DNA of 64,000 nucleotides from Gadus chalcogrammus (Eukaryota; Chordata; Actinopteri; Gadiformes; Gadidae). Position numbers and translations under genes: made by a program. The DNA is taken from the NCBI RefSeq assembly GCF_026213295.1, contig NC_079426.1:16989865-17053864 (forward strand), given 5' to 3'. Under the pieces are notes generated by a model that made no database searches, had not been told where the DNA came from, and saw nothing but the letters and a program-made list of their open reading frames with translations. Shown piece after piece: positions 1 through 10,532 of the stretch; the first letter of the stretch is position 1, and each line of letters opens with the position of its first letter.

Positions 1-3000
1 AAGGTCTCCCCAGATTGGTTCCAGACTCCATATTGCCTATCAATAACAGGTATATGAATCTAGAACTCTTAAATTAATGGCTGAGAAACGTATGAAGGGA
101 GGGAGCAGAGAGGAAGGGGGCTTTTGGGTGGTTATTTAGTTTTAAAAACTTGCTCTCTTCTGCTCTCACCCTTTGGAACTCTGAAATCTTTACTAGAGCA
201 GCTTTAATGCACAGATTTACATCTATATTTTCATATATATTTTTCATGCACACGTTTGGACTAGCCTGTCATTGTGACTAAACTTTCATGCATCTGCTAT
301 AAACAAAACAATGCAGCATTTTACGACGACTTTTGATTTTACAGGCCTTGTAACTTACAGTAGTAGTCATAGCAACAGTTGCCGTCGTATTGACAGGAGA
401 CGTCGCAAGAACAGCTTCCCAGGTGGTTCCCACAGTTGTAGAGACAGGATTCTTGAGCTGGGAAACAGGGAGATATTGTCTCACAGGATGGTTTTCACTT
501 CACTGGAAATGTTCATGTCATAGAATGTAGATGTTTTAGTAATTGATATCAGAGATGGTTCATTACCTGTAGTAACCTCTGGTGGGTATGCTGTAGTGCC
601 TACACACTGAGCTGCAAGAGGGATGAAAATATGTTTCACTTTTTTAAATAGATATTTTTTCATTCATGCAAACATTTCAATAGAACCAATATTTTCATTT
701 CATTTGTCATGCGTCAGTTCTTACGTTGAGTGGAATGTCATTATGAAAGACCTTACGCCTTAACATATCTTTAAACTGATACTTTAAAAATATATTTACA
801 CTTTTCTACACTGAGCTGCAATACAGTTGAAAATCGGTTTCAGTCTTTAAAGTAACCTTTTTTTCATTTATGGAAACATTTTACGGTAGATTTTGTGTTT
901 ACAGGCCTTATCACTTACATAAGTAGTCATAGCAACAGTTGCCATAGGATTCACAGGGGTATTCGCAGGAACAGTTTCCGACCAAGTAGCCACAGTTATA
1001 TCTGCAGGAACCGTCCGCTAATAAAAGATAAAAATCAAATCACACAAATGGCATTTAACTGTTTGCCTTCATGTTTTCTTTAAGTAGACCGAAAAGACGT
1101 TCAAGTTGATGCATCGTCACTCTTGTTTCTGCGACTCACCCACAACTCTGTATTCGGCCCGAAATCCTTGGTATGTCTGGCTGAAGTCAGTGGTGAAGCG
1201 TACGGTCAGATTCTTACCAGTGGAGTGGAAAGTAGACCTCTGATTACCACACAATCTGCCAAGCTGCCTTTGGTTAATACTGGGGCCATCATAGACCTGG
1301 ATGCCATCATATCTGCAGTCTGACCCCTCTAATCTGTGGATAGCATTTGTGTCGCAGAAAATGTAAAAATTGACCATGAGCCGAAGACAACTCTTCATCA
1401 TGTTCAAATGCAGCAGGAAAATACGTTCCTCATTATCAAATGATGTCAGATTGGTGATTAAATGATGATGCTTACTCAACATGGAGGAACTCCAGTTCTA
1501 TAACTTCAGAGCCTGGACTGATGACCCACACACAATCCATGTTGTTAGGATACTGTTGTGGGTAGTTGGGGCTGGTAATATACCCCTCAGTAGAGTACAG
1601 CCACCCACCACAGTTATTAACTGAAAGACGATCACAGAGAACGTTGGAGCAAGGGTTTCCCATCACAATGCCTGGTAAGTACATGCTGACAAGTACAGTT
1701 TGCAATATTATTATAATAAATTTACATTGATGCAGCTATAGGCCTACGTAAAGCTTTATCAAGCACTTTTTGAACTGGAGTATGAATGGAATTGCTGGGA
1801 AACAGGGAGATATTGTCTCACTGGATAATTTTCACTTCACTGGAAATGTTCATGTCATAGAGTGTAGATGTTTCAGTAATTGATGCCAGAGATGGTTCAT
1901 TACCTGTAGTAACATCTGGTGATGCTGTATTGTAACACTGAGCTGCAAGACGGATGAAAAGGGGTTTCAGTTTTTAAAATCACTTTCATTTGTCATGCAT
2001 TAGTTCTTACGCTGACTAGAATGAAATTGGGACCAACTTATTTTTTTTAAATGTCTTTCAACGCATACTCTGAAATAATATTTTCACCGTGACTGTTTAC
2101 CTCAGAGAGCTACATGATATTTTCTGTAGAGCTTCAGTAGTAGACTTAACGTGTCATAGTTACTGTTAAACAGACACTTCTCTTCAAAGTCTTACGGTAC
2201 ATTCATGTACAAGTCATTAAAGCATTTAAGGTGCTGTCTGTAGGATTTAAGAGCTATTATTTGAGTGTAATTTTTAAGAAATGGCCTCGCCATCGGTGAG
2301 TTATTACTGTGTCAAATGCTCTGTGAGATTAGCTGTTATGAGTTGACTGTATCTGCCACTGTATGAGCCCATTTCGATTGAAGACCTCCCCCAGCTCATT
2401 TCTGACCAATCAGGGAAGGTCTCCCCAGATTGGTTCCAGACTCCATATTGCCTATCAATAACAGGTATATGAATCTAGAACTCTTAAATTAATGGCTGAG
2501 AAACGTATGAAGGGAGGGAGCAGAGAGGAAGGGGGCTTTTGGGTGGTTATTTAGTTTTAAAAACTTGCTCTCTTCTGCTCTCACCCTTTGGAACTCTGAA
2601 ATCTTTACTAGAGCAGCTTTAATGCACAGATTTACATCTATATTTTCATATATATTTTTCATGCACACTTTTGGACTAGCCTGTCATTGTGACCAAACTT
2701 TCATGCATCTGCTATAAACAAAACAATGCAGCATTTTACGACGACTTTTGATTTTACAGGCCTTGTAACTTACAGTAGTAGTCATAGCAACAGTTGCCGT
2801 CGTATTGACAGGAGACGTCGCAAGAACAGCTTCCCAGGTGGTTCCCACAGTTGTAGAGACAGGATTCTTGAGCTGGGAAACAGGGAGATATTGTCTCACA
2901 GGATGGTTTTCACTTCACTGGAAATGTTCATGTCATAGAATGTAGATGTTTTAGTAATTGATATCAGAGATGGTTCATTACCTGTAGTAACCTCTGGTGG

Positions 3001-4340
3001 GTATGCTGTAGTGCCTACACACTGAGCTGCAAGAGGGATGAAAATATGTTTCACTTTTTTGAATAGATATTTTTTCATTCATGCAAACATTTCAATAGAA
3101 CCAATATTTTCATTTCATTTGTCATGCGTCAGTTCTTACGTTGAGTGGAATGTCATTATGAAAGACCTTACGCCTTAACATATCTTTAAACTGATACTTT
3201 AAAAATATATTTACACTTTTCTACACTGAGCTGCAATACAGTTGAAAATCGGTTTCAGTCTTTAAAGTAACCTTTTTTTCATTTATGGAAACATTTTACG
3301 GTAGATTTTGTGTTTACAGGCCTTATCACTTACATAAGTAGTCATAGCAACAGTTGCCATAGGATTCACAGGGGTATTCGCAGGAACAGTTTCCGACCAA
3401 GTAGCCACAGTTATATCTGCAGGAACCGTCCGCTAATAAAAGATAAAAATCAAATCACACAAATAGCATTTAACTGTTTGCCTTCATGTTTTCTTTAAGT
3501 AGACCGAAAAGACGTTCAAGTTGATGCATCGTCACTCTTGTTTCTGCGACTCACCCACAACTCTGTATTCGGCCCGAAATCCTTGGTATGTCTGGCTGAA
3601 GTCAGTGGTGAAGCGTACGGTCAGATTCTTACCAGTGGAGTGGAAAGTAGACCTCTGATTACCACACAATCTGCCAAGCTGCCTTTGGTTAATACTGGGG
3701 CCATCATAGACCTGGATGCCATCATATCTGCAGTCTGACCCCTCTAATCTGTGGATAGCATTTGTGTCGCAGAAAATGTAAAAATTGACCATGAGCCGAA
3801 GACAACTCTTCATCATGTTCAAATGCAGCAGGAAAATACGTTCCTCATTATCAAATGATGTCAGATTGGTGATTAAATGATGATGCTTACTCAACATGGA
3901 GGAACTCCAGTTCTATAACTTCAGAGCCTGGACTGATGACCCACACACAATCCATGTTGTTAGGATACTGTTGTGGGTAGTTGGGGCTGGTAATATACCC
4001 CTCAGTAGAGTACAGCCACCCACCACAGTTATTAACTGAAAGACGATCACAGAGAACGTTGGAGCAAGGGTTTCCCATCACAATGCCTGGTAAGTACATG
4101 CTGACAAGTACAGTTTGCAATATTATTATAAGAAATTTACATTGATGCAGCTATACGTAAAGCTTTATCAAGCACTTTTTGAACTGGAGTATGAATGGAA
4201 TTGCTGGGAAACAGGGAGATATTGTCTCACTGGATAATTTTCACTTCACTGGAAATGTTCATGTCATAGAGTGTAGATGTTTTAGTAATTGATATCAGAG
4301 ATGGTTCATTACCTGTAGTAACATCTGGTGTAATTGTAGT
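1..4340. repeat. 2.4-kb tandem duplication inside copy A
   Basis: Positions 1-1930 match 2416-4340 almost base for base at an offset of about 2415 (for example the exon at 359 repeats at 2774). Each unit carries one CUB domain (two exons) and two SMB+linker pairs. A more diverged version spans about 15345-17660 in copy B. The near identity, including introns, indicates a very recent duplication or an assembly duplication. Confidence 0.93.
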
Positions 4341-5629
4341 GTATGGACACTGAGCTGCAAGACAGATGAAAATAGGTTACCCTTTTTAAAACACTTTTTT
4401 TTTCATTTTTGCAAACATTTCAATACAAACCGATATTTTCATTTTATTTGTCATAATCAGTTCTTACGTTGACTAGAATGCAATTGTGACTAACATTTTT
4501 CTTAAATATGTCTTTCAACACATACTCCAAAATAATATTTTATTTTTTATATTAATAATATATTATATTTTTCTGTAGAGCTTCAGTAGTAGACTTAACA
4601 CGTCATAGTTACTGTTAATCTGACACTTTTCTTCAAAGTGACTTACGGTGAATTCATGTAAAGTCATTAAAGCATTAAAGGTGCTAAAGGTAAGATTTAA
4701 GAGCTATTATTTGAGCGTAATTTGTTAAAAATGGTCTGATCAGCGATTATTGAGTGAAATGCTCTGTGAGAATATTATTTATGAGTTGACTGCGTCTGCC
4801 GCTGTATGAGCCGATTTAGATTGAAGAGCACCCCCAGCTCATTTCTGACCAATCAGGGAAGCTCTTCCCTGATTGGTTCTGGACTCCATATTGACTATCA
4901 ATCACAGGTATATGAATCTAGAACTTCTTAATGGCTGAGAAACGTAAGGAGGGAGGGAGCAGAGAGAAAGTGGATTTTTTGGGGGGTATCTCTTTGAACT
5001 CAGTAATCTTGTCTTCAGCATGCATCTTTAATGCAAACATTTATTAATATATTTTCATATTGTTTTCATTCATCAATTTTCATCAAATGCTTTTCAGAGG
5101 CCTGAATACTTACAGTAGTAGTCAAAGCAACAGTTGCCATTGTATTGACAGGAGTAGTCGCAGGAACATCTTCCCAGGTGGTTTCCGCAGTTGTATCGAC
5201 AGGAGTCTTGAGCTGGGAAACAGCAAGATATTGTCTCACTGGATGCTTTTCACTTCACTTTACAGGCATCCGTGCTAAATAACTAATTAATTCTAAAATG
5301 ATGCTGGTATTATAAATTATTTGGGACAGCCATAGAGAATATCACTATTGGTTTCAGGAAAAAACATTTAGAAACACTGTGTAAAAAGGGGTGTACAGTA
5401 CCTGGTGTGGTAAAACCTAAAATTGTCATTATAAGAGACAAGGAGACAAACACCTTTGTTCGATTTTGCACACAAAGTGCAAGTTACAACTTGCATGTTT
5501 AATACAATGGAAGGTGAGATTCATACATTTCAGTCCACGACAATGACAAAATGTGTAACATGAATTCCTACCCTGAACACAATGTGAGAACATCACACTG
5601 CATAGCACCAGGAATCCCAATGCCTCCAT
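359..5629 (-). CDS. Secreted SMB-like/CUB mosaic protein, copy A (3' part beyond left edge)
   Basis: Multi-exon minus-strand gene, CUZD1/DMBT1-like in CUB style. Exons in coding order: signal peptide 5572-5629 (starts MEALGFLVLCSVMF, ends VQG); possible 15-nt microexon 5402-5416; SMB-like 5114-5212; linker 4313-4354; CUB 3891-4086 and 3555-3748; SMB-like 3334-3432; linker 2982-3026; SMB-like 2774-2872; linker 1904-1942; CUB 1476-1671 and 1140-1333; SMB-like 919-1017; linker 567-611; SMB-like 359-457, then off the edge. SMB exons encode C-x3-C-x6-C-x-C-x3-C-x5-CC-x-DY, with the eighth Cys in the linker exon (SQC). All cassettes are phase 1-1 and keep frame. CUB halves contain SPNYPQQYPNN and YDGIQVYDGP. 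Expected to be secreted; the ligand is unknown. A ZP domain would be expected to the left by analogy with copy B, but is not visible. Exon borders are my reading of GT-AG sites, not transcript data. Confidence 0.8.
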
Positions 5630-5676
5630 CTTCTCGTTTTGCTTCTGAATGTTCTTCAGTTGCATCCAGTGATGGC

Positions 5677-5682
5677 TTTATA
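5677..5682 (-). promoter_or_regulatory. TATA box of copy A
   Basis: On the minus strand CCAATGGGTATAAAGCC lies about 50 bases before the signal-peptide ATG at 5629 and is conserved in copy B. The sequence upstream diverges from copy B near 5710, where copy A lacks about 50 bases and then runs into transposon-derived repeats. Confidence 0.5.
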
Positions 5683-6670
5683 CCCATTGGTTCCCATGAT
5701 GCCTTCCTCATAGCAGGAAGGCATCAAAAACATGCAAGCTGGCCAGTATGCAAATGAAATGATTAAAGGCCTACGTGCACGTTAAACGGAAGTTTTAGTT
5801 AATGGATACATAAAGCAATAAAACTATGTGTATCATTTATAAAATGTCTCCAAAATAGTGTTAAAGTCCAGTTTTTGGCTTTTTTGTCAGTAACGGGTGT
5901 TTTCTAACGCCATTCGGCGATGACGTCACGTTGGGTAGACGTGGTGGAAGGTAGCCTCAGCCTAGTACTAGAACTATGGCGTCTAAGGGGTGGCAAGAAA
6001 CACAAATAACATGTATGATGGCCCACAGCAGTATAATTTCGAACCTGTCAGACGTGAGACGGCGAATGAGGAATTGCCGAGAACTGATGGCGGTCAAAGC
6101 TAATTAAATGCATGGTCAGAGGAGAATGAGTGGCTATCATTTAGCAACCAGCAACGAGCGCTGGAGCTAGTCAATGAACAGCAGTGCATACAATACATTT
6201 TATTTATTTTTACTGTCAGTGAGCGGGTGTGCTCTCTCTCTCACTCACTCTCGCACGCCCGTACAACACAATCACTCCAACATATCCAACTCCAAGGCTA
6301 GGCTGCTTCACTAAAAAGACCACAACTAACCACAAAGCCATGCAGCATTCCGAAGCCGGAAAGGACACATGCACAGTCGCACATCTTGCAAAACAATCCG
6401 TTTTATCATCAACATTCAGTCACTGCAAAGATTTAAAGACTTAGCCTCAGCCTCTTACCATAAGTTAGAATGGACCCAAAGTATATGATTTATACAGTCT
6501 GGTTCGGCTTTCGCTTGCCATCCGTTTTTAGTAAGACATTACGTCTTTCTTGTGTTAGGCGCACATGGCTAATTTGCATACGTGCATGGCTAATTTGCAT
6601 ACGCGCACAGGGTTGGCTGGCTCCTGCAAGGCAAATAATAGAACATATTTAATCATCTTCAATCTGTCAA

Positions 6671-6836
6671 TCTATCTATCTATCTATCCATCCATCCATC
6701 CATCCATCCATCCATCCATCCATCCATCCATCCATCCATCCATCCATCCATCCATCCATCCATCCATCCATCCATCCATCCATCCATCCATCCATCCATC
6801 CATCCATCCATCCATCTATCCATCTATCTATCTATC
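6671..6836. repeat. (CATC)n/(CTAT)n tetranucleotide microsatellite
   Basis: About 165 bases of nearly uninterrupted CATC, edged by CTAT on both sides. It lies inside unit 1 of the repeat array. Confidence 0.97.
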
Positions 6837-7582
6837 AACGCATTGGTCTAGTTTGAATGTGATGTTTTTTGTGTATTTCCAGTCAGAGATGTCTCCCCTG
6901 TGTGTTCTTGTAGGCTATTGGCTATTGTGAGCCGAATCACCAAAATTAATTCCCAACGTGTAGTTTGGTATTAAAGGCCGTGTTGCAGGGTTTATTTTCC
7001 AACGAATTTGTGCAATTTGCTTGTTGGTATTTAAGATTTAAACTTATTTATTGTATTTAATGTTGTTAGGTATCACAAAACGGAATTTTATACGAAAAAG
7101 ACTACATTAATATTGTATATAGTTAGTATATGCTACACGTGAACCTCCTAAGATGGCGCAATTTGACTGGTTCGTTATCTTGGGATATTGGGCAATATCC
7201 CATGATTGACATCTCAAAGTCGATATTGTTGTCATCGCAAAATGTCAGCTGATAGCAACAAATAAACCTTCGGTCTCGGGGGCTATTCCCCACTATTCAC
7301 TTCGCCTTCGGCGAATAATTGTTGACTAATAGCCTAGATAGATAAATAGCCTAGTCAAGTCTTTATTAAAGGCCTACGTGCAGGTTAACCGGAAGTTTTG
7401 GTTAATGGATACATAAAGCACTCAAAATGTGTGTATCATTTATAAAATGTCTCCAAAATAGTGTTAAAGTCCAGTTTTGGTCGTTTTTGGCAGTAACGGG
7501 TGTTTTCTAACGCCATCCGGCGATGACGTCACGTTGGGTAGACATGGAGGAAGGTAGCCTCAGCCTAGTACTAGAACTATGG

Positions 7583-7870
7583 CGTCTAAAGGCCTGATTC
7601 CACCGGACGCGTTACGGCAACGTTACGGCTGCGGCACGTCTTGGCCGCGGTCACCGCAGCAGAGAGGTTCCACTCTAATCAATGAGACCATTTCCACCGG
7701 GCGCGGCTGCGGAAAGTCTCAGCAACGTCCCAGGAGCGGCTCGCCGTGCCGCAGCTCTATCATTCCGTAGCATTTCTATTTTTGCCGCAAGCCGTTGCTG
7801 AACCGCGTCAATTTCAACAGAGCAGATCGAGCAGGGCAGGAAGTGAAAAAGTAAAAGCCATAGAGCATCC
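7583..7870. repeat. GC-rich insertion within unit 2 of the array
   Basis: Sequence beginning GGCCTGATTCCACCGGACGC, with a second internal TTCCACCGGGCGCGG motif, replaces the corresponding part of unit 1. It looks like a non-autonomous DNA transposon end. The other terminus was not pinned down and the open frame across it has no recognisable protein. Confidence 0.35.
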
Positions 7871-8335
7871 GGTCAATTTTCAAAATAAAACACAATACTC
7901 AGCTCATGTAGCCTATCACAACGTCATTTATGTACCAAATCATCCTTTTTATAAGGGAAATGGCCGGAAGGACAAAGCGTGGCATTTAATTGTACAACCC
8001 GTACAACACAATCACTGTGTGTACTTGTAGGCTATAGGCTATTGTGAGCCGAATCACCTAAATTAATTCCCAAAGTGTAGTTTGGTATTAAAGGCCGTGT
8101 TGCAGGGTTTATTTTCCAACGAATTTGTGCAATTTGCTTGTTGGTATTTAAGATTTAAACTGTTATTTATTGTATTTAATGTTGTTAGGTATCACAAAAC
8201 GGAATGTTATACGAAAAAGTAGGTACTATTTTAGCGGTTTACTGTTGTTTCTCATTTCCCCCAGAATGCATTGCATGACGTCACCTTGGGGAGACGGACC
8301 AAAGCCGCATTGAGACCCTTGAGAGTAGAGACTAA

Positions 8336-9021
8336 TGGCCGGTTCAGATTACACGATTCTCAGACAGTCCTCCACGATTTACCATGTCACACTATACGAT
8401 CAAAGAGTCAGGAAATCGGGCCTTGTCTCGTCGTAAGACTGGCCACACTACAAGATTCTCAGACATTCCTCCACGATTTAACATGTCACACTATACGATA
8501 TTACGGTTATTTCTCGCCAGGCTGTATCCCTTTTCACCCTATCGTGAAAGTCCTTCGAGGACACGTCGAAAATGCAGGGACGTTGCTGCCACATTTCCAC
8601 CACAGTTGTCTCCATTATATTGCTCCATTTTCTATAGTTTTCTTTATTAGCATTCTTCTTGTTATTGATCGCATTCATATTTGCAGTAGTTACGTACTCC
8701 TACTCAGCGTAGTGCAGTGAAGTCAGTTGGTAAACACTGCCCGTGAGCTCCAGCTTCCCTCACGCAACTGGGGGCGTGGTTCCCTCATGTCAACAATGTA
8801 TACGTCATGCGATTCACTAAAAAAACTGACATGCCAAACATTTCGTCGTCGGGTTTTCGAACGTCGCAGACGAAAACATCGAAGATCGCAAGCATGTCAC
8901 AATACTAGACCTCGTCTCGTCGCCGACCTGTCAAATCGTGTACGATTCGCAATTTTGTCTGTGACGAAAGAATCGGGGCAAAATCGGGCTGAAATCGTGT
9001 AGTCTGATACTGAACGGGCCA
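8336..9021. mobile_element. Non-autonomous DNA transposon (PIF/Harbinger-like MITE), nested
   Basis: The left end TGGCCGGTTCAGATTACACG and the inverted right end (read on the other strand TGGCCCGTTCAGTATCAGAC) are imperfect terminal inverted repeats. TAA flanks both sides (8333-8335 and 9022-9024), a 3-bp target duplication of PIF/Harbinger type. The internal motif ATTCTCAGACA...CCACGATTTA is repeated twice near the left end. No transposase is encoded. Confidence 0.75.
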
Positions 9022-9528
9022 TAAGAGAGTGTTCAGCAGTTCATACAGATACATAGATAAATACATGGATATTGTATATAGTTCCTCCTAAGATGGCGCA
9101 ATTTGACTGGTTCGTTATCTTGGGATATTGGGCAATATCCCATGATTGACATCTCAAAGTCGATATTGTTTTCATCGCAAAATGTCAGCTGATAACAACA
9201 AATCAACCTTCGGTCTCGGGGGCTATCCCCCACTATCCACTTCGCCTTCGGCGAATAATTGTTGGCTAATAGCCTAGATAGATAAATAGCCTAGTCAAGT
9301 CTTCATTAAAGGCCTACGTGCAGGTTAACCGGAAGTTTTGGTTAATGGATGCATAAAGCACAAAAAATATGTGTATCATTTATAAAATGTCTCCAAAATA
9401 GTGTTAAAGTCCAGTTTTTGGCGTTTTTGGCAGTAACGGGTGTTTTCTAACGCCATTCGGCGATGACGACACGTTGGGTAGACGTGGAGGAAGGTAGCCT
9501 CAGCCGCCTGTGCATCCTCTGTCTTCAT

Positions 9529-10532
9529 GGGAGAAGCCTCACCGCTGCCACCTGTGCCCGTTTGCCTCCGCCTACGAGCGCCACCTGGAGGCCCATATGC
9601 GCTCCCACACGGGGGAGAAGCCCTACAAGTGTGAGCTGTGCTCGTTCCGCTGCAGCGACCGCAGCAACCTGTCCCACCACCGCCGCCGCCGCCGCCGCCA
9701 CAAGCTGCTGCCCATGAAGGGCGCCCGCTCGCTGGCCCACAAGAAGATGCTCAGTGTGCTGCAGAAGAAGAGCAGCGCGCTGGGCTACGGCCGGCGCCTG
9801 CTCATCAACTTCAGCCCCCCTTCCATGGCAGCGCACAAGGCGTACAGCATGAGCGACTTCCCCCACGGACTGCCCCACATACGGCAGGAGGCCTTCGACG
9901 ACCAGGGCGGGGCGCCCGAGGACGGAAGCTGCAGGGACGACGAGCTCCACCACCACCACCTCCATCAACACCACCAGGATCTGGTCATGGACAACCCCCT
10001 GAACCAGCTATCGACGCTGGCCGGTCAGTTGGCCAGCCTTCCGGCGCACGTCCACTCCCAGACAGCCCAGCCCCCCGGGTCACCCCGGGCCCGGTCTCCG
10101 GTGGACGAGAAGCCCTTCCTCGTACAGCAGCCCGACCCCGCCGACACGCCCCCTGCGACGGCCTTGGCCAACACGTCGCACGCCTCGTCTCCCACGGCCC
10201 CGGACCCCAGGCTCCCCCCTCTCCCTCCGAGCGAGGGCAGTCCCGTGGCGGGGCCGTGCAGCGAGGGCAGCGGCCGCACCAGCACCCCCAGCGTCGGCAA
10301 CAGCCAGCCCAGCACCCCGGCCCCGGGCCTGCCCGCCGCGCCCCAGGAGCTCGGCGCGCAGCACCACTGCCAACACTGTGACATAGCCTTCCCCGACAAC
10401 ATCCTCTACACCATACACATGGGCTGCCACGGCTACGAGAACGCCTTCCAGTGCAACATCTGTGGCCACAGCTGCATCAACAAGTACGACTTTGCGTGCC
10501 ACTTTGCCCGGGGGCAGCATAAGCAGCCGTGA
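9529..10532 (+). CDS. ikzf5: Ikaros-family zinc finger protein 5 (Pegasus), last exon; 5' part absent
   Basis: From 9529 the frame reads EKPHRCHLCPFASAYERHLE, closely matching IKZF5. Visible: zinc finger 2, zinc finger 3 (CELCSFRCSDRSNLSHH), a conserved stretch with VDNPLNQLSTLAGQL, a Pro/Ser-rich region with STPSVGNSQPSTPAPG, and the two C-terminal dimerisation fingers (HHCQHCDIAFPDNILYTIH and FQCNICGHSCINKYDFACH), ending GQHKQP stop. IKZF5 is a nuclear DNA-binding transcription factor. The N-terminal region and finger 1 should lie on upstream exons, and none is visible. The base pair before the conserved GGAGAAG is TG instead of AG. An in-frame stop lies at 9495 in transposon-derived sequence. 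Finger 3 has six Arg codons between its His ligands. It could be a normal last exon with an unusual acceptor, a truncated gene, or a misassembly. Confidence 0.85.

Larger units (their letters stand above)
5763..9503. repeat. Tandem array of transposon-derived repeat between copy A and ikzf5
   Basis: The sequence starting ATTAAAGGCCTACGTGCA occurs at about 5763, 7368 and 9306. Unit 1 (5763-7367) and unit 2 (7368-9305) share their start (to ...TAGCCTCAGCCTAGTACTAG), a middle part (6885-7110 against 8016-8222) and an end (7143-7367 against 9083-9305). Unit 3 breaks off at about 9503, directly before ikzf5 coding sequence. Unit 1 also contains a CATC microsatellite and unit 2 a nested MITE. At about 6030 unit 1 has a short coding-like stretch (FEPVRRE) that I could not assign. 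No intact transposase is present. Confidence 0.75.

Noticed and set aside
311..523. Repeated plus-strand frames of about 70 codons (311, 2726, 16255, 18786, 19883, 21363 and others)
   Set aside because: They are antisense to SMB-like exons of the minus-strand genes; the minus strand has the cysteine pattern and splice sites.
6671..6836. CRISPR-like array of short repeats
   Set aside because: It is a simple tetranucleotide satellite without spacers, in a vertebrate genome.
8271..9002. Frames of 88-149 codons within 8.27-9.00 kb
   Set aside because: They lie within and beside the MITE and show no transposase motif.
7143..9305. Direct repeats 7143-7580 and 9083-9503 considered as LTRs of a retroelement
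   Set aside because: There is no primer-binding site, polypurine tract, TG...CA ends or retroviral-type coding between them; tandem duplication explains them better.
9638..10520. Overlapping long frames on both strands over the ikzf5 exon
   Set aside because: GC-rich coding sequence keeps other frames open; only the +3 frame carries the zinc fingers.
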